From Candidatus Pristimantibacillus lignocellulolyticus (GTDB lineage Bacteria; Bacillota; Bacilli; Paenibacillales; Paenibacillaceae), in assembly GCA_023639215.1 (NCBI GenBank), contig CP097899.1, forward strand, positions 3,840,001 through 3,904,000: 64,000 nucleotides of DNA. Direction: 5' to 3'. Below, one piece after another: positions 52,433 to 61,819 of this stretch. The position numbers and the translations under genes were made by a program. The notes under the pieces were generated by a model. That model searched no databases. It saw only the letters and a program-made list of their open reading frames with translations, and was not told the origin of the DNA. Numbering within the stretch: position 1 is the stretch's first letter; each line of letters opens with the position of its first letter.

Positions 52433-53572
52433 TTGAAAAAAATTTCACTACTAGGATCGACAGGATCAATTGGTACGCAAACTTTAGATGTTGTAGAACA
52501 GCATCCAGATAAATTTGAAATTATTGCACTTTCTGCTGGTAGCAATATTGAAAGATTAATTACACAAGCACAAAAGTTTCAACCGAAAGTAATAAGCGTT
52601 GCAACGAAAGAACTTGCAGAGCAATTGAAATTACATATTCCTCCTCATATTAAAGTTGTGTATGGAGAAGAAGGCTTAATAGAGGTGGCGACAGTTTCGG
52701 ATGCTGAAATCGTTGTTACTGCTATTCTAGGAAGCCGTGGGTTGCCTGCTACTTTAGCAGCGATAGAAGAAGGTAAGACAATCGGACTTGCTAACAAAGA
52801 AACGCTTGTAACGGCAGGACACATCGTTATGGAGCGTGCTAAAGAAAAAGGGGTTTCGATTTTACCGATTGATAGCGAACATTCTGCTATTTTTCAATGC
52901 CTTAACGGTGAATCGATAAGTAGCATTGATCATATTACACTTACAGCTTCAGGCGGCTCTTTCCGTGATTTCACTAGAGAGCAACTAGCGAATGTAACAG
53001 TGGAACAAGCATTGAATCATCCGAATTGGTCAATGGGTGCAAAGATAACGATTGATTCCGCTACTATGGCTAATAAAGGTCTTGAAGTCATTGAAGCTCA
53101 CTGGTTATTCAATCTTAGCTACGATCAGATTAAAGTCATTATACATCCAGAAAGTATTATTCATTCTTATGTTGAATTCAATGATCGGAGTGTCATTGCT
53201 CAACTAGGAATGCCTGATATGAGAGTGCCGATTCAGTATGCATTAACTTATCCAGATCGGATTCCGACTCGTACTGAACGATTGGATTTAGCCTCTATAA
53301 GTAGACTTAATTTCCGCCAAATGGATTTTGAGCGATATCCAATGTTAAGATTAGCTTTTGAATGTGGAAGAGCTGGTTTATCTGCTCCTACTGTTTATAA
53401 TGCTGCGAATGAAATTGCAGTTGAGCGCTTCTTACGTGGGGAAATATCGTTTATTGCCATTGAACATGTTGTTGAGTCTGTTCTCTCACAACATCATAGC
53501 TGCAAAGTTGATAGTATTGAGGCCATCATTGCTGTCGATCAAGAAGCAAGATTAATTGCCGCGCGAATTTAA
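52433..53572 (+). CDS. dxr: 1-deoxy-D-xylulose 5-phosphate reductoisomerase
   Basis: Dxr makes MEP, the committed step of the MEP isoprenoid pathway, using NADPH and a divalent metal. The 379 residues have the NADPH loop LLGSTGSIGTQTLDVV, the metal-binding LPIDSEHSAIFQCL, the LTASGGSFRD active loop and WSMGAKITIDSATMANKGLEVIEAH. TTG 52433 follows TGGAGG. With uppS upstream, it groups isoprenoid genes. Confidence 0.97.
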   Translation: MKKISLLGSTGSIGTQTLDVVEQHPDKFEIIALSAGSNIERLITQAQKFQPKVISVATKELAEQLKLHIPPHIKVVYGEEGLIEVATVSDAEIVVTAILGSRGLPATLAAIEEGKTIGLANKETLVTAGHIVMERAKEKGVSILPIDSEHSAIFQCLNGESISSIDHITLTASGGSFRDFTREQLANVTVEQALNHPNWSMGAKITIDSATMANKGLEVIEAHWLFNLSYDQIKVIIHPESIIHSYVEFNDRSVIAQLGMPDMRVPIQYALTYPDRIPTRTERLDLASISRLNFRQMDFERYPMLRLAFECGRAGLSAPTVYNAANEIAVERFLRGEISFIAIEHVVESVLSQHHSCKVDSIEAIIAVDQEARLIAARI

Positions 53573-53657
53573 TTGTGATTGGTAGTTCTCTTGTATCTCG
53601 CAGTAGAATAATGATAATCTATGTACAGGCCGTAACAACGGGAGGCTATGATAAAGT

Positions 53658-54923
53658 ATGCAAATGATTCAAACGGTGCTATTAACGGTATTAGTGTTTT
53701 TCGTAATTGTAACGATTCATGAATGGGGCCATTATTATTTTGCAAAGCGTGCGGGGATTTTAGTAAGAGAATTCGCGATTGGCTTTGGTCCTAAATTGTT
53801 CTCGTTCAAACGTGGTGAGACGAAGTTTACGCTTCGTTTAGTTCCTGCTGGTGGCTATGTTCGTATGGCTGGTGAAGATCCTGAAATCGTTGAAGTACAG
53901 ACGGGGCAGACGATAGCTGTAAGGTTAAAAGATGGAGTAGTACATCGTATCTACCTTGATCGTCTAGATGAACGTAGTGAAGCCATTCGTGGAGAAGTAC
54001 TTTCAGTGGATTTAGAGCGCCAACTTCATATTGATCTTGATATTGATGGTGAAGTAGAGAAATATAGCATTCATCCACAAGCATTAGTTATTGCCAGAGG
54101 TAATGAAACGCAGATTGCCCCAATAGATCGTCATTTTTCTAGTAAAACAGTAGGCAAACGTGCTATGGCTATATTTGCTGGGCCGATGATGAACTTTATA
54201 CTAGCATTCGTTTTATTTCTAGTTTATGTTCAGATGGCTGGAATTAAGGATAGCATTTTAGTTGGCGATATTCCTATACAAGAATCGCCAGCTGCTAAGG
54301 CAAATTTGCATGTTGGAGATAAAATAATTTCCGTAAATGGTGAAGTTATTGGCGCTGATTTTAGTAAAATGATTGATATTATTGCTGTGAATTCTAATAA
54401 ACCATTAGATATTCAAATTGAACGTGATGGTGTAGCACAAAATATTCAAGTGACTCCACTTCCTGATGAAGCTGGTGATGGTAAAATCGGTGTTATTCCA
54501 AGCTATGGCACACGTTCTGCTGGTTTTAGTGAAACATTTACAGAAGCAGGCACAATAATGAAAGATATGACCGTTATGATCTTTGATGGTTTAAAGATGC
54601 TGGTCACTCTTCAATTTGATTTAGATGATCTAGGTGGCCCAGTCCGAACAGCTGAATTTACGGCTGAAGTTGCTCAACAAGGAATTGTGCAGTTGACGAG
54701 TTGGACTGCAGTTCTTAGTTTATACTTAGGGATATTTAATTTGTTACCGGTCCCAGCATTAGACGGTAGCAGATTGTTATTTATAGGATTAGAAGCTATT
54801 CGTCGTAAACCAATTAATCCGAATAAAGAGGCTTTTGTTCACTTTATCGGATTTGCGATGTTAATGTTATTAATGCTAGTCGTAACATATAATGATATTT
54901 TGAGATTAATTCGAGGGGAGTAA
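53658..54923 (+). CDS. rseP: Site-2 intramembrane metalloprotease RseP (RasP)
   Basis: RseP/RasP cleaves membrane proteins such as anti-sigma factors within the membrane. The 421-residue protein has the zinc motif HEWGH at 21-25 in the first span, the GPMMNFILAFVLF segment, one PDZ domain (about 205-285), and the second active-site motif LLPVPALDGSRLLF. GGGAGG precedes ATG 53658. Order dxr-rseP-proS-polC is the Bacillales norm. Confidence 0.96.
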   Translation: MQMIQTVLLTVLVFFVIVTIHEWGHYYFAKRAGILVREFAIGFGPKLFSFKRGETKFTLRLVPAGGYVRMAGEDPEIVEVQTGQTIAVRLKDGVVHRIYLDRLDERSEAIRGEVLSVDLERQLHIDLDIDGEVEKYSIHPQALVIARGNETQIAPIDRHFSSKTVGKRAMAIFAGPMMNFILAFVLFLVYVQMAGIKDSILVGDIPIQESPAAKANLHVGDKIISVNGEVIGADFSKMIDIIAVNSNKPLDIQIERDGVAQNIQVTPLPDEAGDGKIGVIPSYGTRSAGFSETFTEAGTIMKDMTVMIFDGLKMLVTLQFDLDDLGGPVRTAEFTAEVAQQGIVQLTSWTAVLSLYLGIFNLLPVPALDGSRLLFIGLEAIRRKPINPNKEAFVHFIGFAMLMLLMLVVTYNDILRLIRGE

Positions 54924-54932
54924 TTCTAGCTC

Positions 54933-56381
54933 ATGGCTAAGGATAAACAATTTGTAACAGAGATTACACCTCAATCTGAGGACTTTTCTAAGTGGTATAT
55001 TGATGTAATTAAAAAAGCTGAACTAATGGATTATTCTCCAGTACGTGGTTGTATCATTTTCAGACCTGAGGGTTATGAACTATGGGAGAATATTCAGAAG
55101 GATCTTGATCGTAGGTTCAAAGAAACAGGACATAGAAATGCTTACTTCCCATTGTTCATTCCGGAAAGTTTCTTCCAAAAGGAGAAAGAACATGTCGAAG
55201 GTTTCAACCCTGAATTGCCATGGGTAACAGAAGCTGCAGGTGAAGTGCTTGAGGAACGTCTAGCGATTCGTCCTACTTCTGAAACGATGTTTGGACATAT
55301 GTATTCTAAATGGATTCAATCTTATCGCGATCTTCCGGTTCTAATTAATCAATGGGCAAACGTAGTTCGTTGGGAGAAAAGAACACTTCCATTCCTTCGT
55401 ACAAGTGAATTCTTATGGCAAGAAGGTCATACTGCGCATGAGAATGAAGAAGAAGCACGTCAAGAAACTCGTCAAATGCTTGATATTTATACGGAATTTG
55501 TAGAAGAATTCCTTGCGATTCCCGTTATAAAAGGCGAAAAAACACCATCTGAGCGTTTTGCTGGTGCAGTAGATACGTACTCTATCGAAGCAATGATGAA
55601 AGATGGTAAAGCAGTGCAAGCAGGTACATCTCATTATCTAGGTAGCAAGTTCGCTGTTGCATTTGATATTAAATATTTGGATCGTAACAATGAATTGCAA
55701 TTCTGTCATACGACATCTTGGGGTGTAAGTACAAGGTTGATCGGAGCGTTAATTATGGTTCATGGTGATGATCGTGGTCTTGCATTACCGCCAAAGATTG
55801 CACCTACACAAGTGATTATGCTTCCTATTGGTCCTGCCAAAACTAGAGATGCTGTCGTTGGACGAGTAGATGAGTTATATGCTGAATTGAAAAAAGCAGG
55901 AATTCGTGTTCGCGTTGACGATCGTTCCGATGTTAGTCCCGGCTGGAAATTTAATGAATATGAAATGCGTGGTATCCCTGTTCGTCTAGAACTAGGACCT
56001 CGCGATATGGATAATGGACAAGTAATGCTTGTTTCTCGTATTACAGGTGAGAAGCGTGCTGTTCTTCAAGTAGATTTAGTTGCTGAAGTTGAGAAATTAC
56101 TTGCAGAAACACAACAAGCGATGTTCGATCGTGCACTTGCATTCCGTCAAGAAAATTCTTATTCTGTGGATACACTTGATGAGATGAAAGCAGCGATGGA
56201 GAAAAAACGTGGCTTTGTTGAAGCTGGTTGGTGTGGTTCTGCTGCTTGTGAGAAAACAGTAAAAGATGAGACTGGTGCGACAAGTCGTAACATTCCTTTC
56301 GAGCCTGATACTCATAAAACTACGTGCTTGGTTTGTGGTGACAAAGCGAAACATACAGTTATTTTTGCAAGAGCATATTAA
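54933..56381 (+). CDS. proS: Prolyl-tRNA synthetase, archaeal/eukaryal type
   Basis: ProRS charges tRNA-Pro. The 482-residue protein is the short ProS type 3: it starts with FVTEITPQSEDFSKWYIDVIKKAELMDYSPVRGC, has motif 2 FLRTSEFLWQEGHTAH and motif 3 GDDRGLALPPKIAPTQV, and ends in a zinc-binding C-terminal domain (CGSAACEK...CLVCGDKA) closing with ARAY. The bacterial INS editing insertion (long, about 570-residue form) is missing. B. subtilis has the long form at this same locus, so the gene appears replaced in place or by lineage. Confidence 0.96.
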   Translation: MAKDKQFVTEITPQSEDFSKWYIDVIKKAELMDYSPVRGCIIFRPEGYELWENIQKDLDRRFKETGHRNAYFPLFIPESFFQKEKEHVEGFNPELPWVTEAAGEVLEERLAIRPTSETMFGHMYSKWIQSYRDLPVLINQWANVVRWEKRTLPFLRTSEFLWQEGHTAHENEEEARQETRQMLDIYTEFVEEFLAIPVIKGEKTPSERFAGAVDTYSIEAMMKDGKAVQAGTSHYLGSKFAVAFDIKYLDRNNELQFCHTTSWGVSTRLIGALIMVHGDDRGLALPPKIAPTQVIMLPIGPAKTRDAVVGRVDELYAELKKAGIRVRVDDRSDVSPGWKFNEYEMRGIPVRLELGPRDMDNGQVMLVSRITGEKRAVLQVDLVAEVEKLLAETQQAMFDRALAFRQENSYSVDTLDEMKAAMEKKRGFVEAGWCGSAACEKTVKDETGATSRNIPFEPDTHKTTCLVCGDKAKHTVIFARAY

Positions 56382-56386
56382 TACAA

Positions 56387-56503
56387 GTTCAAAAAGCGGG
56401 CTTTCGCAAGCCGAGCAGGTGAAGCGCTACTTGAGAAAGGCGGAAGCGCAAGTGTACTTTATTGGTACACGCGAACCGTACTTTCCAAGTTCGCTTTTTG
56501 AAC
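56387..56503. repeat. Structured element with 12-bp terminal inverted repeats
   Basis: GTTCAAAAAGCG (56387-56398) and CGCTTTTTGAAC (56492-56503) are exact inverted repeats bounding 117 bp. Inside are GGCTT-TCGC-AAGCC and GTGTAC-TTTATTG-GTACAC hairpins. The stretch is GC-richer than its flanks. It begins five bases after proS and ends 35 before polC. It could be a small non-coding mobile-type (MITE-like) repeat or a large structured terminator or RNA. No gene was found in it. Confidence 0.65.
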
Positions 56504-56537
56504 AACCTCTATAATGATCTAACGTCAGGAGTGGATA

Positions 56538-59500
56538 ATGATGAACCATGCCGACGGTAAGCGTCAGCGCTTTGAGATGTTGTTAGAACAGTCAGGGCTG
56601 CCGCAGGAACTCATTCAAGCTTATTTCGAAGATGGGTACATTGATCAAGTCATCGTGAATAAGCACAACAATGATTGGACGTTTTGCATTCGCAAAACGT
56701 CCTTAGTTCCTTTACAGGCATATAATGGCTTAACACATCAAGTTCGCAAAAAGTTTGCTCATATTGCGAGTACTTCTTTTCAGTTTAACTATGATTCGAT
56801 TGTTGAGACTGAAAATATTGTGATGCAATATTGGCCAGTATTTCTTGAGTGGGCTCAAAAAAATGTAGCCTCCGTTAATGGGTGGTTACAGAGAGCTGAT
56901 ATTGTAGCAGCGGATAAGTTGCTAACGATTGGATTAATGGATCATACAGGTTTAGAGCTGGCTAAAAAGAAGAAGATTGATGAAGAAGTGAGTAACTTCT
57001 ATCAGTCCTATTTCGCACGAGAAATCGTTGTGAAGCTTAGTTTATCTGAAAGTAAGCAAGAAATCTATGAGCAATTCCGTGATGAAATTCAGCAAGAAGA
57101 TAGTGAAGAGATATCACGTCTTATGGCTGAGGTGCCTGTTGTAGTTGAAGAAGAAGAGACAACAAGCAACGCAAGTGAAGAGGTCATACGTCTTGCAATT
57201 GGCTATGATATTCGTGATGAAGCTATTCCACTTATGAATATTGTAGATGAAGAAAAGAAAATTGCCGTGCAAGGTTCTGTTTTTGCATTAGATATGAAAG
57301 AGCTTCGTAATGGAAGTACATTATTTACATTTAATCTAACTGATTTCACCGACTCTTTGGCAATGAAAGTTTTTGCTAAGACGAAGGAAGATGTCAAGAT
57401 TTTAAGCAAACTTAAAAATGGTAAATGGATTAAAGCGCGAGGAAAAGTAGAGTACGATCGCTTTATGCAAGAACCAGAATTAGTCATGATTCCTAACGAT
57501 CTTCATGAAGTGAACGCACCACCTACTCGCATGGATTACGCGAAAGAAAAACGCGTGGAATTCCATCTTCATACAACAATGAGTACGATGGATGCCGTAA
57601 CACATATTAGTGATTATGTAGCTATGGCAGCAAAATGGGGACATAAAGCGATCGCTGTAACGGATCATAGTAATATACAATGTTATCCAGACGCAGTGAA
57701 AGCTGCTAAGAAACATGATATGAAAGTAATGTTTGGTGTGGAAGCAAATTTAGTTAATGATGCTGTTCCAATCGTTCTAAATGCGCAAGAATTATCATTA
57801 GCAGATACAACTTATGTCGTATTCGATCTCGAGACTACTGGATTATCTGTTATTAACAACAAAATCATTGAAATTGCTGGTGTACGAATGAAAGGCGGAG
57901 AAGAAATTGACCGTTTTGCTTCATTTATTAATCCTCATCAAAGAATTCCGTACAATATTCAGCAATTAACGAATATAACAGATGATATGGTAGCTGATGC
58001 ACCTGAGCTTGAGCCGACTTTAAAGGCGTTTATTGAATATATCGGTGATGATGTACTGGTTGCTCATAATGCTCGCTTTGACATTGGCTTTATTCAAGCT
58101 AATTGTAAAACATTAGGTTTCCCAGAAGTGAAAAATCCAGTGCTTGATACGCTAGAACTAGCCCGTTTAATTTACCCAACTATGAAAAATCATCGTTTGA
58201 ATACGTTAGCAGATAAATATAAGGTTAGTCTTGACAACCATCACCGCGCCATCGATGATACGATTGCTTTAGGTGGCATATTGAATGGATTAATTAAAGA
58301 TGCATTAGAAAGAAATATTGTTAAACTTACTCAGCTTAATGATTATGTGGGACTTGATCTTTCTAATGTGAGACCATTCCATTCATCTGTCTATGCACTA
58401 AATGCAGTAGGTAAGAAGAATTTGTTCAAATTGATTTCTCTTTCACACACAGAACATTTCAAAAAAGTAGCTACTATCCCTAAAAGTAAGTTACTTGCAC
58501 ATCGAGAAGGACTACTCGTAATGTCCGGCTGCGAAAAGGGTGAATTTTTCGAGACGGTGCTTAATAAGTCCCAAGAGGAAGCTGAAGAAGTTGCTCAATT
58601 CTACGACGTTCTAGAAATTCAGCCATTAGATTTCTACATGCATCTTGTAGAAAAAGGCCTTGTAGGCTCACGAGCTGATATAGAACAAGCGTTAAGACGC
58701 ATCTATCAAATCGGAATTAAACTGAACAAACCAGTGATTGCTACCGGTAATGTTCATTACCTTAATCCAATGGATAAAATATATCGAGACATAACAATTC
58801 TTGGTATTACAGGCTTTAGCCCACTGAAGAGTATGCGTAAGCCAGATGCCCATTTCCGGACAACAGATGAAATGTTGAAGGAATTTTCATTCCTAGGTGA
58901 TGAGATTGCTTACGAAGTGGTCGTAACGAATACAAATGAATTGGCTGATCGTTTTGAATCGTACAGCATGTTCCCAAGTGAGTTATTTACTCCAAATATA
59001 GATGGCGCAGATGATGATATACGCAATATATGTTATGATACGGCCAAATCAATGTATAGCGATCAACTCCCACAAGTTGTTATTGATCGCCTAGAGAAAG
59101 AGCTTGTTCCGATTATTAAGTACAAGTTTTCTGCCAACTATTTGATATCGATGAAACTTGTTAAAAAGTCGAATGCAGACGGTTATCTTGTAGGCTCACG
59201 GGGTTCAGTAGGTTCTTCAGTCGTAGCGATGTTTCTCGGTATTTCTGAAGTTAACCCATTACCAGCGCATTATTTATGTCTCAATTCTGATTGTAGACAT
59301 AGCGAGTGGTTTTTAGATGGTAGTATACCTAGTGGTTTTGATTTGGTTAATAAGGATTGTCCTCATTGTGGAAAACCAATGAAAGGTGAAGGGCAAGATA
59401 TTCCTTTCGAAACTTTCTTAGGATTTAAGGGAGATAAGGTTCCCGATATCGATCTCAACTTCTCAGGTGATTACCAGCCGATTGCTCATAACTATACGAA

Positions 59501-60866
59501 AGAATTGTTTGGCGAAAAAAATGTATTCCGTGCCGGTACGATAGGTACAGTTGCGGAAAAAACGGCCTATGGTTTTGCTAAGAAATACGAGGAAGAGCAT
59601 GGGAAGAAATGGCGTGGAGCTGAAGTTGTTCGTTTAGCAAGTGGTTGTACTGGTGTGAAAAGAAGTACAGGTCAGCATCCAGGGGGAATTGTAGTTGTTC
59701 CTGATTATATTGAAGTTGAGGACGTTACTCCTGTTCAATTCCCAGCTGATGATGTAAATGCTGAATGGAAAACAACACATTTTGACTATCACGCATTTGA
59801 TGAAAACTTACTAAAACTTGATATACTTGGTCATGATGATCCAACGATGATGCGTATGTTACAGGATCTTACAGGTGTAGATCCTACAACGATTCCGATG
59901 AATGACCAGAAAGTTATGAGTTTGTTCAACTCAACAGATGCTATTGATGTTACCTCTCATCAAATTCGATCACAAGTGGCCACGTACGGGGTACCAGAGA
60001 TGGGAACGAAGTTTGTTAGACAAATGCTTCATGAAACGCAGCCTTCAAGTTTTGCCGATCTACTCCAAATCTCAGGACTATCACATGGTACTGGCGTTTG
60101 GCTAGGGAATGCTCAAGAATTAATTAAAAATGGGACATGTAACATTAAGACAGTTATCGGCTGTCGTGATGATATTATGTTGTTCTTGATTTATAAAGCT
60201 GGTATGGATGCTTCGCTTGCCTTCAAAATTACAGAGAGTGTACGTAAAGGTAAAGGATTAACACCTGAATGGATTCAAGATATGAAAGATTGTAATGTAC
60301 CTCAATGGTATATTGATTCTTGTCTACGAATCGAGTACATGTTCCCGAAAGCCCATGCGGCAGCGTATGTTATATCGGCAGTACGCACGGCATATTTCAA
60401 GATTTATTATCCTATTGAATTTTATGCTACTTACTTCACGGTTCGTGCTGATGATTTTGATCTTGAGTTGTTATGTCAAGGTTATGATGCCATTTTCAAG
60501 AAGATTGAAGAGATCGAAGGTAAAGGTTTTAGTGCAACACCGAAAGAGAAAAGTATGCTTTCGCAACTTGAAATGTCTCTTGAAATGACTGCACGTGGTT
60601 TTACGTACAAACCGATTGATATTTATCGTTCAGACGCGGAGAAATTCCAAATTGAAGGTAATTCACTAATTCCTCCTTTTGCAGCAGTTGGTGGTATTGG
60701 TATTAATGCTGCACGAAATATTGCTGCGGCAAAAGCTGATGGTGAGTACCTTTCAATTGAAGATTTCCAGATGAGAACAAAAGCTTCCAAGACGATTATT
60801 GAGTTATTAACGACGATGGGATGTTTTAGAGGGTTGCCTGAGTCAAACCAACTATCACTATTCTAA
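56538..60866 (+). CDS. polC: DNA polymerase III alpha subunit, PolC type
   Basis: PolC is the main replicative polymerase of low-GC Gram-positives, with built-in proofreading. The 1442-residue protein has an N-terminal region, an OB fold (about 235-325), a PHP domain (EFHLHTTMSTMDAV, about 341) and an inserted DEDDh exonuclease (VFDLETTGLSVINNKIIEIAG, about 428). The rest of the PHP domain, a zinc module (CRHSEWF...CPHCGKPM), and the palm with the catalytic aspartates in VPDIDLNFSGDY (about 972) follow. AGGAGTG precedes ATG 56538; ATG 56541 is also possible. Confidence 0.98.
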   Translation: MMNHADGKRQRFEMLLEQSGLPQELIQAYFEDGYIDQVIVNKHNNDWTFCIRKTSLVPLQAYNGLTHQVRKKFAHIASTSFQFNYDSIVETENIVMQYWPVFLEWAQKNVASVNGWLQRADIVAADKLLTIGLMDHTGLELAKKKKIDEEVSNFYQSYFAREIVVKLSLSESKQEIYEQFRDEIQQEDSEEISRLMAEVPVVVEEEETTSNASEEVIRLAIGYDIRDEAIPLMNIVDEEKKIAVQGSVFALDMKELRNGSTLFTFNLTDFTDSLAMKVFAKTKEDVKILSKLKNGKWIKARGKVEYDRFMQEPELVMIPNDLHEVNAPPTRMDYAKEKRVEFHLHTTMSTMDAVTHISDYVAMAAKWGHKAIAVTDHSNIQCYPDAVKAAKKHDMKVMFGVEANLVNDAVPIVLNAQELSLADTTYVVFDLETTGLSVINNKIIEIAGVRMKGGEEIDRFASFINPHQRIPYNIQQLTNITDDMVADAPELEPTLKAFIEYIGDDVLVAHNARFDIGFIQANCKTLGFPEVKNPVLDTLELARLIYPTMKNHRLNTLADKYKVSLDNHHRAIDDTIALGGILNGLIKDALERNIVKLTQLNDYVGLDLSNVRPFHSSVYALNAVGKKNLFKLISLSHTEHFKKVATIPKSKLLAHREGLLVMSGCEKGEFFETVLNKSQEEAEEVAQFYDVLEIQPLDFYMHLVEKGLVGSRADIEQALRRIYQIGIKLNKPVIATGNVHYLNPMDKIYRDITILGITGFSPLKSMRKPDAHFRTTDEMLKEFSFLGDEIAYEVVVTNTNELADRFESYSMFPSELFTPNIDGADDDIRNICYDTAKSMYSDQLPQVVIDRLEKELVPIIKYKFSANYLISMKLVKKSNADGYLVGSRGSVGSSVVAMFLGISEVNPLPAHYLCLNSDCRHSEWFLDGSIPSGFDLVNKDCPHCGKPMKGEGQDIPFETFLGFKGDKVPDIDLNFSGDYQPIAHNYTKELFGEKNVFRAGTIGTVAEKTAYGFAKKYEEEHGKKWRGAEVVRLASGCTGVKRSTGQHPGGIVVVPDYIEVEDVTPVQFPADDVNAEWKTTHFDYHAFDENLLKLDILGHDDPTMMRMLQDLTGVDPTTIPMNDQKVMSLFNSTDAIDVTSHQIRSQVATYGVPEMGTKFVRQMLHETQPSSFADLLQISGLSHGTGVWLGNAQELIKNGTCNIKTVIGCRDDIMLFLIYKAGMDASLAFKITESVRKGKGLTPEWIQDMKDCNVPQWYIDSCLRIEYMFPKAHAAAYVISAVRTAYFKIYYPIEFYATYFTVRADDFDLELLCQGYDAIFKKIEEIEGKGFSATPKEKSMLSQLEMSLEMTARGFTYKPIDIYRSDAEKFQIEGNSLIPPFAAVGGIGINAARNIAAAKADGEYLSIEDFQMRTKASKTIIELLTTMGCFRGLPESNQLSLF

Positions 60867-60958
60867 CCTTGAATCCTCATTGTAATAGATAGTTAAAAGG
60901 ATTACCTAGATAACGATGTTCTAGAGACATCTTATTCGGTGTCGAATAGTAAATGGGC

Positions 60959-60988
60959 TTGAGAAGTTGAGTACTTTCGAGCTATACT
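60959..60988 (+). promoter_or_regulatory. Possible upstream promoter in the polC-rimP gap
   Basis: TTGAGA (60959-60964), an 18-base spacer and TATACT (60983-60988) resemble a sigma-A promoter about 340 bases before rimP. It would be a second, distal start in the 457-bp gap. Sequence match only. Confidence 0.35.
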
Positions 60989-61089
60989 AAGTATAAATGA
61001 ACGTTCTTATTCGATATGTAGCGCTTCATCTACTCGACTTTTACAAGTCCACTTGTGTACTTACACTGTAAGCAACTAGAAATCATTTC

Positions 61090-61118
61090 TTGTCACTAGT
61101 ATACGATTATGATATAAT
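61090..61118 (+). promoter_or_regulatory. Sigma-A promoter of the rimP-nusA-infB operon
   Basis: TTGTCA (61090-61095), a 17-base spacer and a perfect TATAAT (61113-61118) make a strong sigma-A promoter. RNA would start near 61125, leaving a leader of about 200 bases before rimP. Confidence 0.88.
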
Positions 61119-61154
61119 TTTTGTGGCAATGATGTTGATAAGACATTTGTGATC

Positions 61155-61178
61155 AAAGAGTGGGGAAACCCACTCTTT
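61155..61178 (+). promoter_or_regulatory. Perfect 10-bp hairpin in the rimP leader
   Basis: AAAGAGTGGG-GAAA-CCCACTCTTT is a perfect 10-bp stem with a GAAA tetraloop, about 30 bases into the leader. It is followed by ATGTGTTGTTT, a poor T run, so it is either a weak attenuator or a structural RNA element. A place for NusA-dependent control of its own operon is an inference. Confidence 0.65.
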
Positions 61179-61226
61179 ATGTGTTGTTTAACCCAAAAAT
61201 CATTTATTCGAGTAATTGAGGTATAG

Positions 61227-61253
61227 CTTCCAACAACATTATGTTTGTGGAAG
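61227..61253 (+). promoter_or_regulatory. Second hairpin in the rimP leader
   Basis: CTTCCA...TGGAAG, with an inner CAA/TTG helix and a bulge, forms a hairpin some 70 bases before rimP. It has no T run. Its function is unknown, and the pair with 61155-61178 suggests a folded leader. Confidence 0.35.
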
Positions 61254-61323
61254 TAATATTAGATTATAGATGAATATTTTTAGATTTCACATTAGATATG
61301 ATAAGTTTTAGGAGGAACAATAT

Positions 61324-61785
61324 TTGAGTACATCAGCGATCAACACCGCAATTGAGGCTATGGTATCACCTTTTCTCAATGAAAATGGATTTGAATTGGT
61401 CGATATTGAATACATAAAGGAAGGTGGCAATTGGTTTCTACGCATATTTGTAGATAAAGAAGGCGGCATCGACATCGATGAGTGCGTTCGTATTAGCGAA
61501 TATGTGAGTGAGCAACTTGATACTCATGAACCAATATCAGGCGCTTATTTCCTTGAAGTCTCCTCACCTGGTGTGGAGAGACCACTTAAAAAACCTAAAG
61601 ATGTTGAAAAATCAATAGGTAAAAATGTCTTTGTTACCACTTATGAACCTGTAGATGGTATGAAGGAATTTGAAGGTCAACTTATTGCATTTGATGGTGA
61701 AGAGCTTACAGTTCGTGTAGGCAAGAAAGAGTATACAGTACCATATGCGAAAGTTGCGAGCGCTCGCCTTGCAATTATTTTCTAA
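61324..61785 (+). CDS. rimP: Ribosome maturation factor RimP
   Basis: RimP helps mature the 30S subunit. The 153-residue protein has the N-terminal alpha/beta domain (FLNENGFELVDIEYIKEGGNWFLRIFVDKEGGIDIDECVRISEYVSEQLD) and LEVSSPGVERPLKKPKD, followed by an SH3-like C-terminal part (VGKKEYTVPYAKVASARLAIIF). TTG 61324 follows TAGGAGG. It opens the nusA operon as in most bacteria. Confidence 0.96.
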   Translation: MSTSAINTAIEAMVSPFLNENGFELVDIEYIKEGGNWFLRIFVDKEGGIDIDECVRISEYVSEQLDTHEPISGAYFLEVSSPGVERPLKKPKDVEKSIGKNVFVTTYEPVDGMKEFEGQLIAFDGEELTVRVGKKEYTVPYAKVASARLAIIF

Positions 61786-61819
61786 TGGTTTATTAGATGA
61801 AAGGGGGAACAAGGTTCCA

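Noticed and set aside
61011..61020. GAACGTTC as a LexA/DinR box
   Set aside because: The Bacillus box needs four bases between GAAC and GTTC; here they are directly joined.
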